Under the pieces are notes generated by a model. The model worked only from the letters and a program-made list of their open reading frames with translations. It did no database searches and had not been told where the DNA came from. A DNA stretch of 64,000 nt from Acetoanaerobium noterae (GTDB lineage Bacteria; Bacillota; Clostridia; Peptostreptococcales; Filifactoraceae). Shown piece after piece: positions 43,290 to 51,451 of the stretch. The stretch lies in NCBI RefSeq assembly GCF_900168025.1, contig NZ_FUYN01000003.1:434001-498000 (forward strand), in the 5' to 3' direction. Position 1 is the stretch's first letter. Each line of letters starts with the position of its first letter. Made by a program: the position numbers and the translations under genes.

Positions 43290-44024
43290 TTGAAAATAGC
43301 AGTTGTAGATGATTTAGTACAAGAGAGAAACGAGATTATCAGTCTTGTTACTGACTATTTTTCTGTTCGCTTTCAACAGTTTGATATTACTCCTGAGTTT
43401 TGTGAATATGAAAGTGGCGAAGAGTTTATAGATGGCTTTATGCCAGCAGAATTTGACCTAGTACTCTTGGATATTTATATGGCAGAGCTCACTGGGATTG
43501 AAACTGCAGAAAAATTATTGCTACTTGATAAAAATATCAAGATTATTTTTTTTACTACTAGCACTGAACATATCCTAGATGGATATGGGGTTCATGCTCT
43601 GAGTTATATACTAAAACCTGTAACTAAACATATGAAAGCTTTTTACAAGGCTTTGGATTATTTTGTAGAGCTACTTAATCTTGATAAATGTGGGATAACT
43701 ATAAAGACAAGCTCTGGGGACATGTTTGTTTTGAATAAAAATATCGTATATATTGAAAGCTCAGTTAGAAACTTATTTATCCATTTTGCTTCTGAAGTTG
43801 TTCAGTCTTCAGGAAAATATTCTGATTATTCTAAAGCTTTACGTGAAGACCATCGTTTTTTAGAATGCTATAGAAATCTCACTGTAAATATGGATTATAT
43901 AGTCAAACCTATAGAAAACGACTTTCTACTTAAAACAGGAGAAAAAATTCCTATCAGTAGAAGAAGAAAGACTGAGGTTATAGAACAATATACTACTTAT
44001 TTTATAAATAGAAGGGGTTTTTGA
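43290..44024 (+). CDS. LytTR-family response regulator (AgrA/ComE type)
   Basis: Response regulator of 244 residues. The receiver domain has the acidic pair in AVVDD, the phosphoacceptor aspartate in FDLVLLDIYMAELTGIE at about residue 57 and the lysine in YILKPVTK. The C-terminal LytTR DNA-binding domain (residues about 145-240) includes KNIVYIESSVRNLFIHF and FLECYRNLTVNMDYIV. It begins at TTG after an AGGAGG site. Its stop codon overlaps the next gene by one base. By analogy with AgrA/ComE it would bind paired direct repeats, and candidates lie in its own promoter. It is divergent from the SLH protein gene, a plausible target. Confidence 0.92.
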   Translation: MKIAVVDDLVQERNEIISLVTDYFSVRFQQFDITPEFCEYESGEEFIDGFMPAEFDLVLLDIYMAELTGIETAEKLLLLDKNIKIIFFTTSTEHILDGYGVHALSYILKPVTKHMKAFYKALDYFVELLNLDKCGITIKTSSGDMFVLNKNIVYIESSVRNLFIHFASEVVQSSGKYSDYSKALREDHRFLECYRNLTVNMDYIVKPIENDFLLKTGEKIPISRRRKTEVIEQYTTYFINRRGF

Positions 44025-45340
44025 TGCCGTTATTTATAACTATACTTGCTATCACTATTGCCCAGCTTCCTGGGCTAGTCATGAGATACCTTCCTTTTTC
44101 AAAATCTCTAGAACTTGGAAGAAAAAAAAAGCTTTTTATATATTACACTGCTGCATTTATTTTTCAGCATTTTGCTGTGTATGTTCTCGTTAGGGGTGAT
44201 TATAGCAACGTCACGCTTCTTACATATAAACGTCTCTTATTTTTACTATCTACAATCTATGTTTTTATAAATATTGCATTTATCAAAGGAAATTTATACA
44301 AGCATATTTTTATTTATGGAATGCAAGGTGGCTACTCTTTATTTCTACATTCCATAGTGGCTTTATTTGTAGGTAGAATAAGCACTGCTACACCTTTGTA
44401 CCTTCAACTTTCCATTCAAACCATCGGCTATAGCATTTTATTTATTCTTTTCTTCATTCCACTTTGGAAGAAAGTTTCTAACTCGATTATTTTTAATAGC
44501 CAAATAACAAATGATTATTATTGGAATGTAATATGGATGATTCCTGCCCTTGCAATTTACAGTGATGCAATGGTTACTATGAATAACGAGTGGATTAATA
44601 GCCTTCCTCAGATTATCTCTAGAATAATGACCGCTTTGTCCTTAATTATATCTTGGAAATGGATTACTCTCGATTTTGAATCTCTGGAAAACATGCTTTA
44701 CTTAAAGAATCAAAATAAAATCATGAATCTTCAAACAGAAGGCATCTTAGCTCAAGCTGAAATTCTTAGAGAATCAGAAAATCACATTAAAATCTGCAAA
44801 CACGATATGAGACATAACCTTGGAATAATTAGGTCATTAATTCAAGATAAAAAAACTGAAGATGTACTTAAATATATTGAAGAGCTAGACGCAACTATGA
44901 AAGCTACTGAACCTCTCGTATATTGTAAAAACACTATAGTAAATTCTGCCTTATTGGTTTATATGACAAAGGCTAAAGAGAAAAATATAGATGTGAAATT
45001 AGAGCTTAATATACCAGATAAGCTTCCGTGGAATAGCAACGATATAGCCATTCTGATAGCCAACGCTTTTGAAAATGCAATAATCGCTAGCTCTAAGCAA
45101 AGCCTTGATGAGCAAGAAATCTATATAAGTGCTAGATTCTATGATGAAAAGCTAGCTATCATCTTCAAAAATAGATTTAACGGTGAAATTTTAATTGGAA
45201 GGAGTGGGTTCCCAACAAGCACTGAGCCTGGTCATGGAATAGGCATGCAGTCTATATTGTCAATCGTAAATAAATATAAGGCGTCTGCAAGCTGTACTAG
45301 TAATAACGGTTGGTTTAATATGACATTCTTATTCACATAA
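44024..45340 (+). CDS. GHKL sensor histidine kinase (AgrC/ComD type)
   Basis: Membrane sensor kinase of 438 residues. The N-terminal half contains about six or seven membrane helices. The dimerisation segment has the phosphoacceptor histidine in ICKHDMRHNLGIIRSLIQ, and the C-terminal GHKL ATPase has the N-box ILIANAFENAIIAS and the G-box PGHGIGMQSI. This layout is typical of AgrC/ComD-like receptors of peptide or other extracellular signals. The ATG at 44024 overlaps the regulator's TGA by one base and follows AAGGGG. No agrB- or agrD-like gene is adjacent, so the ligand is unknown and may come from elsewhere. Confidence 0.9.
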   Translation: MPLFITILAITIAQLPGLVMRYLPFSKSLELGRKKKLFIYYTAAFIFQHFAVYVLVRGDYSNVTLLTYKRLLFLLSTIYVFINIAFIKGNLYKHIFIYGMQGGYSLFLHSIVALFVGRISTATPLYLQLSIQTIGYSILFILFFIPLWKKVSNSIIFNSQITNDYYWNVIWMIPALAIYSDAMVTMNNEWINSLPQIISRIMTALSLIISWKWITLDFESLENMLYLKNQNKIMNLQTEGILAQAEILRESENHIKICKHDMRHNLGIIRSLIQDKKTEDVLKYIEELDATMKATEPLVYCKNTIVNSALLVYMTKAKEKNIDVKLELNIPDKLPWNSNDIAILIANAFENAIIASSKQSLDEQEIYISARFYDEKLAIIFKNRFNGEILIGRSGFPTSTEPGHGIGMQSILSIVNKYKASASCTSNNGWFNMTFLFT

Positions 45341-45382
45341 CTTGCTAGTTTGCAAACTAAAATACCTATTTATAGACATTAA

Positions 45383-45441
45383 AAATCCTAGATTATTTTT
45401 AAGCCTTTACATTTCTGTAGTTGCTTATTAATCTAGGATTT
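45383..45441. terminator. Bidirectional terminator between convergent genes
   Basis: AAATCCTAGATTA and TAATCTAGGATTT form a perfect 13-bp stem with a long 33-base loop. It lies between the kinase gene and the convergent membrane-protein gene; T-rich on both sides. Confidence 0.65.
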
Positions 45442-45454
45442 CTTAATTTCATTG

Positions 45455-47035
45455 TTATATATAGTACACCGCTAGATAAGGGAAAAATATCAGCATATAC
45501 AGTATAGTATTTACAGTAAAAAACTCAAAATATGTTCCCCAAAGTCTTTGTTTCATGTCATTTCTAGTATGCCTGTAAAAAATAAATGCAAGTGATATCA
45601 GCAAGCTTATTACTATCATAGCAATTACTATTACTGGATTTTTTAGATAAAATGGCAAAGCTATGTTTGATGGAGCATTTTGAATGAGATAGCTCGACAT
45701 AGTCATAAGCTGAGCAATCAAATGCATTACAGCAGCTGCGATTATTATCTTTCCTGGGTTTCTCTCTGTCCAGCTCACAAAAAACAACATGGCTGAGAAA
45801 AATAATAATGAAATAAATATAAATATATATCCGAAATAGCTAAGAGAAAAAGCATATCCAAATACTGAAGCTGCAACTGTTTCTCCTAGTATACCGTTTA
45901 CTTCATCCACACTTGGCTTACTAGTTTTTTCCATTATGCTTGGGCTTGATGAGGCAAGATACACTTCTTTTTTGTTTGCCATTACATTTTCATACTTTAA
46001 ATAATCATGCCCATTAAGGCTTATCATTTCTGGATTGTAAGCTGTTATTTTGCCTTTAGTAAGAAGCTTTTTAGGCTCTGAGGCATTTAAATCAGCAATT
46101 GCGGCTTGAGTATATACACTATTTCCCTTTACATCATCAATTAATAAAATCATCTCGCTAGTACCATTGTAAAAAACTGGTGCTGAATCCTGATGAAGTG
46201 ATGATACAGAAACTGGCTTTGCTTCAGCCTTATCTATATCCACAGTATAATATGCCACATTCTGGCTTTTGTGATCCTTTATTCCATAAATTAAAGTACT
46301 TTGGTTTTGATTTGATTCCAATACCAAGCTTCTCAATTTTCTATTTATATCTGTACCAAGCTCAGCAATATCCCTATAATCACTAAACGCGGCATTTAAG
46401 TATTTAGTATATCTAAGATGAGTAGTCATATCTGATATAGTTGCATAAACTATTTTTACACCTTCATCACTCACCTTAATGTCTGCATTTATGACTTTAT
46501 CTTGAGTTTTCAGGATATAAGTTTTTCCATCCTTTTCAACTACTCCTAACCCATCATTTTTCCCATATACTAGATAACCATCCTTTTGAACCATAAAATC
46601 GGCTTCATCTATTCTAATATCTTTGCCAATTCTTTTTAAATTTTTGGACTCTACTATAGTTTTTCTTATATTGCCATCTGCAAGTGTGTATAATAAATAA
46701 TTCTCTCCATCTACTTTTATAGCAAAATCCTTAACTCCAGTAAATTCAGTTTTTAGCTGATTTACTTTATTTAGATTTTCATCATAGAACTCAAAAAATA
46801 AATTGCCCTTTTCTAAGTATCCAACTGCAAAGGCATCATCGCCTAAATCTAAAAGCTTGGATTTATTTGAAATATTTTGCTCAATTGTATCTGCTTTTAA
46901 TATTTTTTGAAGAATACCTCTACTCATATCTGGATTAGGCGGTCTTAGAGTATTTGAATATATCCAAGTGCCTAATGCTAAAAGCAAAATCAAAAAATTA
47001 AGAATTACCAATCCCCAGGCTAATTTCTTTTTCAC
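45455..47035 (-). CDS. Membrane protein with large outer domain, unknown function
   Basis: I do not recognise this 526-residue protein. It has one membrane helix near the N terminus (LAWGLVILNFLILLLALGTW), then about 340 residues outside the membrane, rich in short beta repeats such as DENLNKVNQLKTEF and KDGYLVYGKNDGLGVVEKDG that suggest a beta-propeller. Four further helices lie in the last 140 residues (FGYIFIFISLLFFSAMLFF, IIIAAAVMHLIAQLM, PVIVIAMIVISLLISLAFI, FFTVNTILYMLIFFPYLAVY). The frame is open to a TTG upstream, but the GTG at 47035 has GGGGGG seven bases before it. It is last in an operon with the BusR-like regulator and dehydrogenase-like genes, 20 bp behind the regulator. Confidence 0.8.
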   Translation of the reverse strand: MKKKLAWGLVILNFLILLLALGTWIYSNTLRPPNPDMSRGILQKILKADTIEQNISNKSKLLDLGDDAFAVGYLEKGNLFFEFYDENLNKVNQLKTEFTGVKDFAIKVDGENYLLYTLADGNIRKTIVESKNLKRIGKDIRIDEADFMVQKDGYLVYGKNDGLGVVEKDGKTYILKTQDKVINADIKVSDEGVKIVYATISDMTTHLRYTKYLNAAFSDYRDIAELGTDINRKLRSLVLESNQNQSTLIYGIKDHKSQNVAYYTVDIDKAEAKPVSVSSLHQDSAPVFYNGTSEMILLIDDVKGNSVYTQAAIADLNASEPKKLLTKGKITAYNPEMISLNGHDYLKYENVMANKKEVYLASSSPSIMEKTSKPSVDEVNGILGETVAASVFGYAFSLSYFGYIFIFISLLFFSAMLFFVSWTERNPGKIIIAAAVMHLIAQLMTMSSYLIQNAPSNIALPFYLKNPVIVIAMIVISLLISLAFIFYRHTRNDMKQRLWGTYFEFFTVNTILYMLIFFPYLAVYYI

Positions 47036-47055
47036 GGACAAGCCCCCCAAAACAA

Positions 47056-47673
47056 TTATGAATACAAGAACTCATATACCTTTTCATAGACATTGTTGCT
47101 ACCTATTACTACTATGGTGTCTCCCTCTTCAAATACATAATCAGGTCCAGGTGATATCACGGTTTCACCTTTACGTCTGTATGCAACCATAGTTGTTCCT
47201 GTAGTTTGCCAAAGCCTAACTTCATTTATTTTTTTACCTATTTTTTTTGAATCAGCAGTAACTTTAATTTCTATAAACGTATATGGCGTATCACTTTTGA
47301 ATCTTTCAATATAGTCAAAAATAGTGTCAAAGCTCTCTTGTATTTGCTCATCGATTTTCTTTTTTTGTTGCATCAAATCTCTAATCTCATCTTTAATAGA
47401 AGAAATATATCTGCTGCTTTTATTTTTCTCGATAAATTTCTCTGCCGCAGATTTAGATATGACATCAATTCCACTACCTCTGCTACTGTTTACTACATCC
47501 ATATCTTCCAGCAGGACTATCGCTCTTCTAATTGTCTCTGGAGAAACATTGTACATACTGGCTAGTGTTGACCTTCCACTAATCTTTTGTTTTTCTCGAA
47601 ATTCTCCATTTAATATCTTGTTCGCGATATCCAATGCAATAGAGACATATGCTGCCTTCTTTTGCCCTTTCAT
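47056..47673 (-). CDS. BusR-like GntR regulator with RCK_C (TrkA-C) domain
   Basis: A 205-residue regulator with an N-terminal GntR winged helix (about residues 10-75: SGRSTLASMYNVSPETIRRAI then DVVNSSRGSGIDVISK), a coiled-coil linker (about 85-125) and a C-terminal RCK_C/TrkA-C domain ending in TVISPGPDYVFEEGDTIVVIG. The order and the SPGP motif (174-177) match BusR of lactic acid bacteria, which binds cyclic di-AMP and represses the glycine-betaine importer busAB. Here no betaine transporter is adjacent; the neighbours are an alanine-dehydrogenase-like enzyme upstream and a membrane protein downstream. It probably controls this operon from the palindromes at 48867-48924. Binding of cyclic di-AMP is inferred. 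Confidence 0.85.
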   Translation of the reverse strand: MKGQKKAAYVSIALDIANKILNGEFREKQKISGRSTLASMYNVSPETIRRAIVLLEDMDVVNSSRGSGIDVISKSAAEKFIEKNKSSRYISSIKDEIRDLMQQKKKIDEQIQESFDTIFDYIERFKSDTPYTFIEIKVTADSKKIGKKINEVRLWQTTGTTMVAYRRKGETVISPGPDYVFEEGDTIVVIGSNNVYEKVYEFLYS

Positions 47674-47698
47674 AACTTACAACCCCTCCACAAATTCA

Positions 47699-48829
47699 TT
47701 ATTCTGTTTTAATTTTATCATATTTGAAAAAGTAATCTAGAGTTGCTCTATATATTGCTCTTTCAAAATAATAAGGACTTTCTAAAGACATCTCATCAAA
47801 TTCCTTTTCTAGAAGCTTTGTAATAAGCGGAAGCATCTGCACAGCATAAAGCTCCATACATTCACGAGGCTTGACTCCAGGCCATGCATCGCAGCTCACA
47901 ACAGTTCTTCGATTAGATGTATTTACTGTATCAGGTATATCATAATACTCTTTGTCATCTTTGTATATAACATATTTATCAAGGGTACCCGTAGGAATTC
48001 CCTCTATGGCTTTTACTTGGATTCCTTCTTCATCAACTAAATATGGATCAGCAGTCAAATCAAGTATTATAGCCTCTTCTTTTAAGTTCCCAAGTAGCTC
48101 ATTGTCAACAATATATTCATAAGGATTGTCTCTAGTTGAGGCATCTACTAATATATCGGTTCTTTTTAATATTTTAATCATCTCTTCTCTATCTGAGGTG
48201 ATGTTTCTAGGTAGCATATTAATAAGTACGCCCTTTGCCTTAGCTTCTTTTATTTTCTTTGCTATTTCTGGAAGAGCAAATTTACTAGCGGCTTTTCCAG
48301 CTTGTAAGCCTACCATACCCATACCAATTATAGATACCTCTAATGGGCCTCTGGTATTGCTATAAAAGTCTGGTTTTATCTTCTCTAGCTCAGAAAATGC
48401 TATCTCCATCCCATGAAGAGAAGTTCCTTTGGCGTTAAATACAAGTCTTTGAAGAAAATCTCCTCGTATAGAATCTAGCGATACTGCTTTAATATTCTTT
48501 CTTTTAAGAACTTTGATTCTCTTTGCTCTAGTTGGATAATGAAGCATGCTGACTAATATTTTCCCATCCGGTATAAGTTCAAGCTCATCAAACTCTGGAC
48601 TTCTAAGTACTATAATAATATCTTGCTTGTAGCTTTCCTCTTTTGAGACAAATTCTATATTTTTATTTACAGATAAATAGTCTTCTTTTTTATACCCCAT
48701 CTTAGAGCCATAGCCTTCTTCTATATAAATTTTAGCACCATTAACCTCTAATTTTTCAAAAAAATCTGGTAAAAACGCTCTTATTTCTCCTTTTTCCTTG
48801 TGCATTCTTGGGAATCCTAGTGTTTTCAT
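47699..48829 (-). CDS. Alanine-dehydrogenase/PNT-family amino-acid dehydrogenase
   Basis: A 376-residue enzyme with the bilobed layout of the alanine dehydrogenase / pyridine-nucleotide transhydrogenase family. The N-terminal substrate domain starts KTLGFPRMHKEKGEIRAFLP and contains VLRSPEFDELELIPDGKILVS (quoted in part: ELELIPDGKILVS). The NAD-binding Rossmann domain begins VSIIGMGMVGLQAGKAASKF (glycine motif at about 169-174). Relatives include alanine dehydrogenase, N5-(carboxyethyl)ornithine synthase and saccharopine-type dehydrogenases; I cannot decide among them. The loop DAWPGVKPRECMELYA near the end is unlike classic alanine dehydrogenase. It is first in an operon with the BusR-like regulator, so its product may be linked to osmotic or cyclic di-AMP control (inference). 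Confidence 0.78.
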   Translation of the reverse strand: MKTLGFPRMHKEKGEIRAFLPDFFEKLEVNGAKIYIEEGYGSKMGYKKEDYLSVNKNIEFVSKEESYKQDIIIVLRSPEFDELELIPDGKILVSMLHYPTRAKRIKVLKRKNIKAVSLDSIRGDFLQRLVFNAKGTSLHGMEIAFSELEKIKPDFYSNTRGPLEVSIIGMGMVGLQAGKAASKFALPEIAKKIKEAKAKGVLINMLPRNITSDREEMIKILKRTDILVDASTRDNPYEYIVDNELLGNLKEEAIILDLTADPYLVDEEGIQVKAIEGIPTGTLDKYVIYKDDKEYYDIPDTVNTSNRRTVVSCDAWPGVKPRECMELYAVQMLPLITKLLEKEFDEMSLESPYYFERAIYRATLDYFFKYDKIKTE

Positions 48830-48866
48830 AGTCCTTCTCCTTTACTGTTTAATTTTGACAAGTTCA

Positions 48867-48889
48867 AACTTTATGTATATAATAAAGTT
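48867..48889. promoter_or_regulatory. Palindrome 1, over the -10 of the dehydrogenase promoter
   Basis: Near-perfect palindrome of 23 bp with outer arms AACTTTAT and ATAAAGTT. It covers the TATACA -10 (48874-48879) of the minus-strand promoter TTGTTA-17-TATACA. It shares the core with palindrome 2 in inverted orientation, and is the likely operator for the BusR-like regulator. Confidence 0.65.
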
Positions 48890-48902
48890 GGCAATCTAAC
48901 AA
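48874..48902 (-). promoter_or_regulatory. Promoter of the dehydrogenase-busR-like operon
   Basis: TTGTTA (48902-48897), 17 bases, TATACA (48879-48874) on the minus strand; its -10 lies inside palindrome 1. Confidence 0.6.
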
Positions 48903-48916
48903 CTTAATTATATACA
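48888..48916 (+). promoter_or_regulatory. Promoter of the deacetylase-like gene
   Basis: TTGGCA (48888-48893), 17 bases, TATACA (48911-48916); its -10 lies inside palindrome 2. It overlaps the opposed promoter, so the two starts face away from each other from nearly the same DNA. Confidence 0.65.
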
Positions 48917-48924
48917 TAAGTTGT
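48899..48924. promoter_or_regulatory. Palindrome 2, over the -10 of the deacetylase-like promoter
   Basis: Arms ACAACTTA and TAAGTTGT are perfect inverted repeats around a 10-bp centre containing TATATACA. It is an inverted copy of palindrome 1; the centres are about 33 bp (three helical turns) apart. Confidence 0.65.
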
Positions 48925-48953
48925 AACTTTAACAAGAGAGGAGATATAAAATC

Positions 48954-49772
48954 ATGTCAAATTCTGTAAATAAACCCATTTATAACAACGATATCCGTTC
49001 CCTATTTGAAAACGAAGGCTTTGAGCTAGTGGTCAGCATGGACTGTGAAGGTACAAATTACGATAAAAATTTAGAAAATAATGTATTGAATCTCGAGCGT
49101 TTTTTAAAGCTTGCAACAAATAATAACATAACCTGTATTCTATTTATAACTCCGTACTTTGCAGACATGCTTTCTAAGCTAAATCTAATTGATAAAATCA
49201 AAGAAAATTACAAAGTAATTTTTGGACTTCATATACATCCAGACAATCTTCCAGAAGCTATAGCTTCAAAATGCTCATTTATTAGACCTGACGAGGAATA
49301 CCTAGCTAGCTACAGCTATGAAGAGCAAAAACAAATCGTAAATCTATGCATGAAATATTTGGATAATAAAGGAATTGAACCTATTCAGATATATAGAGGT
49401 GGCTGTTTCTCAATGAATGAAGATACTAGTAAAATACTAGCAGAGCTTACAGATATTAAGTACGAATCTCATAATCCATACAGAGAGCAGTACACTCCAC
49501 TTAAAGGACTACTTAATCCTATGCCTGTTTATGCTCTTAGCAGGAATGAAGAGCTTAGATTAGAATTTTTTACAACAGAAAAGCTTCAGAATATGGTAGC
49601 TGAAGCCTATGATAAAGGTGCAAAAACTATAGCCATCACCCATAGCTATATGTTAGATTCTAATGATTTTCACTATGAGCGTGACGGTATAATCGACGAT
49701 ATCCACATTAGATTAGAAAAAATATTAGAAACAATCCAAGAAAAAACTACAGTTCCAAAAATAGCAAATTAA
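48954..49772 (+). CDS. Polysaccharide-deacetylase-like (NodB-fold) protein
   Basis: A 272-residue cytosolic protein with motifs of the NodB/polysaccharide-deacetylase fold: an acidic strand VVSMDCEGTNYD at the start, a histidine motif GLHIHPDN, then YRGGCFSMNEDT where family members have R-P-P/RGG, and ITHSYMLD near the end. This resembles the WalW-type or sugar-amidohydrolase branch, which lacks a signal peptide. The metal triad can be drawn as Asp-His-His, but the substrate is unknown. An AGAGGAG ribosome site precedes the ATG. Its promoter is back-to-back with that of the dehydrogenase/BusR-like operon and carries a shared palindrome, so both are probably coregulated. Confidence 0.7.
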   Translation: MSNSVNKPIYNNDIRSLFENEGFELVVSMDCEGTNYDKNLENNVLNLERFLKLATNNNITCILFITPYFADMLSKLNLIDKIKENYKVIFGLHIHPDNLPEAIASKCSFIRPDEEYLASYSYEEQKQIVNLCMKYLDNKGIEPIQIYRGGCFSMNEDTSKILAELTDIKYESHNPYREQYTPLKGLLNPMPVYALSRNEELRLEFFTTEKLQNMVAEAYDKGAKTIAITHSYMLDSNDFHYERDGIIDDIHIRLEKILETIQEKTTVPKIAN

Positions 49773-49785
49773 TTGTCATAAAAGT

Positions 49786-49837
49786 AAAAAAGCTGAACAT
49801 TCTAAAGTTTACTCTAGGAAGTTCAGCTTTTTTTATA
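49786..49837 (+). terminator. Terminator of the deacetylase-like gene
   Basis: AAAAAGCTGAAC pairs with GTTCAGCTTTTT with a further weaker inner stem TCTA/TAGG-type pairing, then a run of seven T. Strong on the plus strand. Confidence 0.88.
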
Positions 49838-49911
49838 TAAAATTATCAATCAAAAAACTGCTAGCAGTTTTTCTTAAATATATGGAAATTCTTTTAAGTT
49901 TTATATTTCTG

Positions 49912-50553
49912 CTAAAAAATATTGTTGCTAAGTGTATATACTGCAATTTGAGTTCTATCATTTAAGGATAGCTTTCTAAGTATGCTTGATACGTGGTTTT
50001 TAACTGTTTTATCGCTTATTTCTAAATGCTTTGCTATGGCTTTATTTGACATTCCTTTTGATATTAGTGACATAACTTGCAGTTCTCTTTTTGTAAGCTT
50101 TTGAGATTTGGTATTCTCCTCTATCTGCTTTCTAACATAATCCATATCCTCTATGATAAGGTCAGATACCTTTGGGAAAGTCACCATCTCACCATCATGT
50201 ACTCTTAGTATTGCGTCAATTATGCCTTCGCAGTCTACATCTTTGGAAAGGTAGCCATCTGCTCCAAGATTAAGGCATTTGAGTACTATTTCTTTATCCT
50301 TACAGCTAGTAAGCATGATTACCTTTATATGGGGATATAGGTTTTTAATCTTTTGAAGTACCTCAATTCCATTAATTTTAGGCATACCTATATCAAGAAG
50401 AACTAAGTCTACTTTATTTATTTCTAAATATTCCAAGGCGTCAAACCCGTCCTCCGCCTTGTGAACCAGCTCTATTTGGCTATTATCTTCCAATATCTTT
50501 TGTACAATATCTCGAATTAGTGCATCGTTATCTACTACAATCGTTTTTATCAT
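49912..50553 (-). CDS. NarL/FixJ-family response regulator, orphan
   Basis: Response regulator of 213 residues. The receiver domain has VVDND at the start, the phosphoacceptor aspartate in VDLVLLDIGMPKINGIE at about residue 55 and the lysine position YLSKDVD. The C-terminal LuxR-type helix-turn-helix reads LTKRELQVMSLISKGMSNKAIAKHLEISDKTVKNHVS (quoted in part: KAIAKHLEISDKTVKNHVSS). No histidine kinase is adjacent, so its partner is elsewhere. A promoter TTTACA-17-TATAAT lies upstream. The regulator is flanked by a lipoprotein gene and a convergent deacetylase-like gene; its targets are unknown. Confidence 0.92.
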   Translation of the reverse strand: MIKTIVVDNDALIRDIVQKILEDNSQIELVHKAEDGFDALEYLEINKVDLVLLDIGMPKINGIEVLQKIKNLYPHIKVIMLTSCKDKEIVLKCLNLGADGYLSKDVDCEGIIDAILRVHDGEMVTFPKVSDLIIEDMDYVRKQIEENTKSQKLTKRELQVMSLISKGMSNKAIAKHLEISDKTVKNHVSSILRKLSLNDRTQIAVYTLSNNIF

Positions 50554-50614
50554 TATTATACCTCTCAGTCTGGACTAAATTGGACCCACAACTTCATTCT
50601 AAAGACCTAGTAAT

Positions 50615-50643
50615 ATTATAACTTAATTACCGTTTTTTGTAAA
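50615..50643 (-). promoter_or_regulatory. Promoter of the NarL-type regulator gene
   Basis: On the minus strand TTTACA, 17 bases, TATAAT; leader of about 55 bases before the ATG. Confidence 0.7.
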
Positions 50644-50693
50644 TTAAAAGACATCCTATTTCAGTAGTTTTTCCTACTAAAGTATGATGTCTT
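50644..50693 (-). terminator. Terminator of the lipoprotein gene
   Basis: AAGACATC pairs with GATGTCTT, continued inward by TACT-TTAGTAG / CTACTGAAA-type pairing, then TTAATTT on the minus strand. It directly abuts the regulator promoter. Confidence 0.75.
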
Positions 50694-50722
50694 GTTTGTG
50701 CATAAAATAGGATACCTGTAAA

Positions 50723-51319
50723 TTATTGACCTCGTTTAAAAGATTCTAACACAGGATTGGCTATAGGTATTTCATTGGTTTTTATAGTAATTTCTAGTAG
50801 TTCATTTGTATTTACTTTTTCAAGTTCAGTTTTTAAAGCTTCAGGTATCTGAAGTACAAAAGCCTTATTCATTATTTCAAACTCAGCAAAATTGTTGTCT
50901 GCAAAGCCTATATACTTCGCCTTAGCTGTTGCTTTATCAGCATCTTTGGCATTGTATACCTCTATTCCTTTGCTTGACTCCTTAATTTGAAGGCTAACCA
51001 CTGTATTTACTTCTTTATCAGTTAAAAATACTCTAGCTTCATCTTTTAGAGTTATTTCTTTTGAATCTAAATTTGAATCTAAAATTATCATATCTGCCTT
51101 ATCAGCATCCATAGAGTAAAATATTGCATTTACTTGTTTTAAATCTTTATCTACTGCAGGCTCATCTTCAGGTTTAGCTTGATTATCTGGATTTTCTTGC
51201 CCTTCATTAGACTCTACTGGGATTTTGTCAGGCTCAGATGGTTTAATTTGGTTGTTACATCCAGTTACCATAATCCCTAAAACTAATAATACTGCAAGTA
51301 ACTTAGTTAATTTTTTCAT
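50723..51319 (-). CDS. Lipoprotein of unknown function
   Basis: A 198-residue exported lipoprotein. The signal KKLTKLLAVLLVLGIMVTGC ends in a lipobox with Cys21 or so, followed by a Pro/Glu-rich stretch (about residues 25-55) that may be a flexible tether to the membrane. The mature domain, about 130 residues, alternates short strands with acidic helices (DADKADMIILDSNLDSKEI, KYIGFADNNFAEFEIMNKAF) and ends in a predicted beta hairpin. I recognise no family; a small ligand- or metal-binding outer domain is possible but not supported. It is monocistronic with its own terminator. Confidence 0.78.
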   Translation of the reverse strand: MKKLTKLLAVLLVLGIMVTGCNNQIKPSEPDKIPVESNEGQENPDNQAKPEDEPAVDKDLKQVNAIFYSMDADKADMIILDSNLDSKEITLKDEARVFLTDKEVNTVVSLQIKESSKGIEVYNAKDADKATAKAKYIGFADNNFAEFEIMNKAFVLQIPEALKTELEKVNTNELLEITIKTNEIPIANPVLESFKRGQ

Positions 51320-51451
51320 TTATAACACTCCTTAAGACAAAGAATTCATTATTGAATCTCGTTGTATTCATAAATTACTATAATTTCATAGCCATCGATG
51401 CTTCTACTTATAGTTTAGCAGATTTTACCTCTAGTTGAAATAACAGTATCA

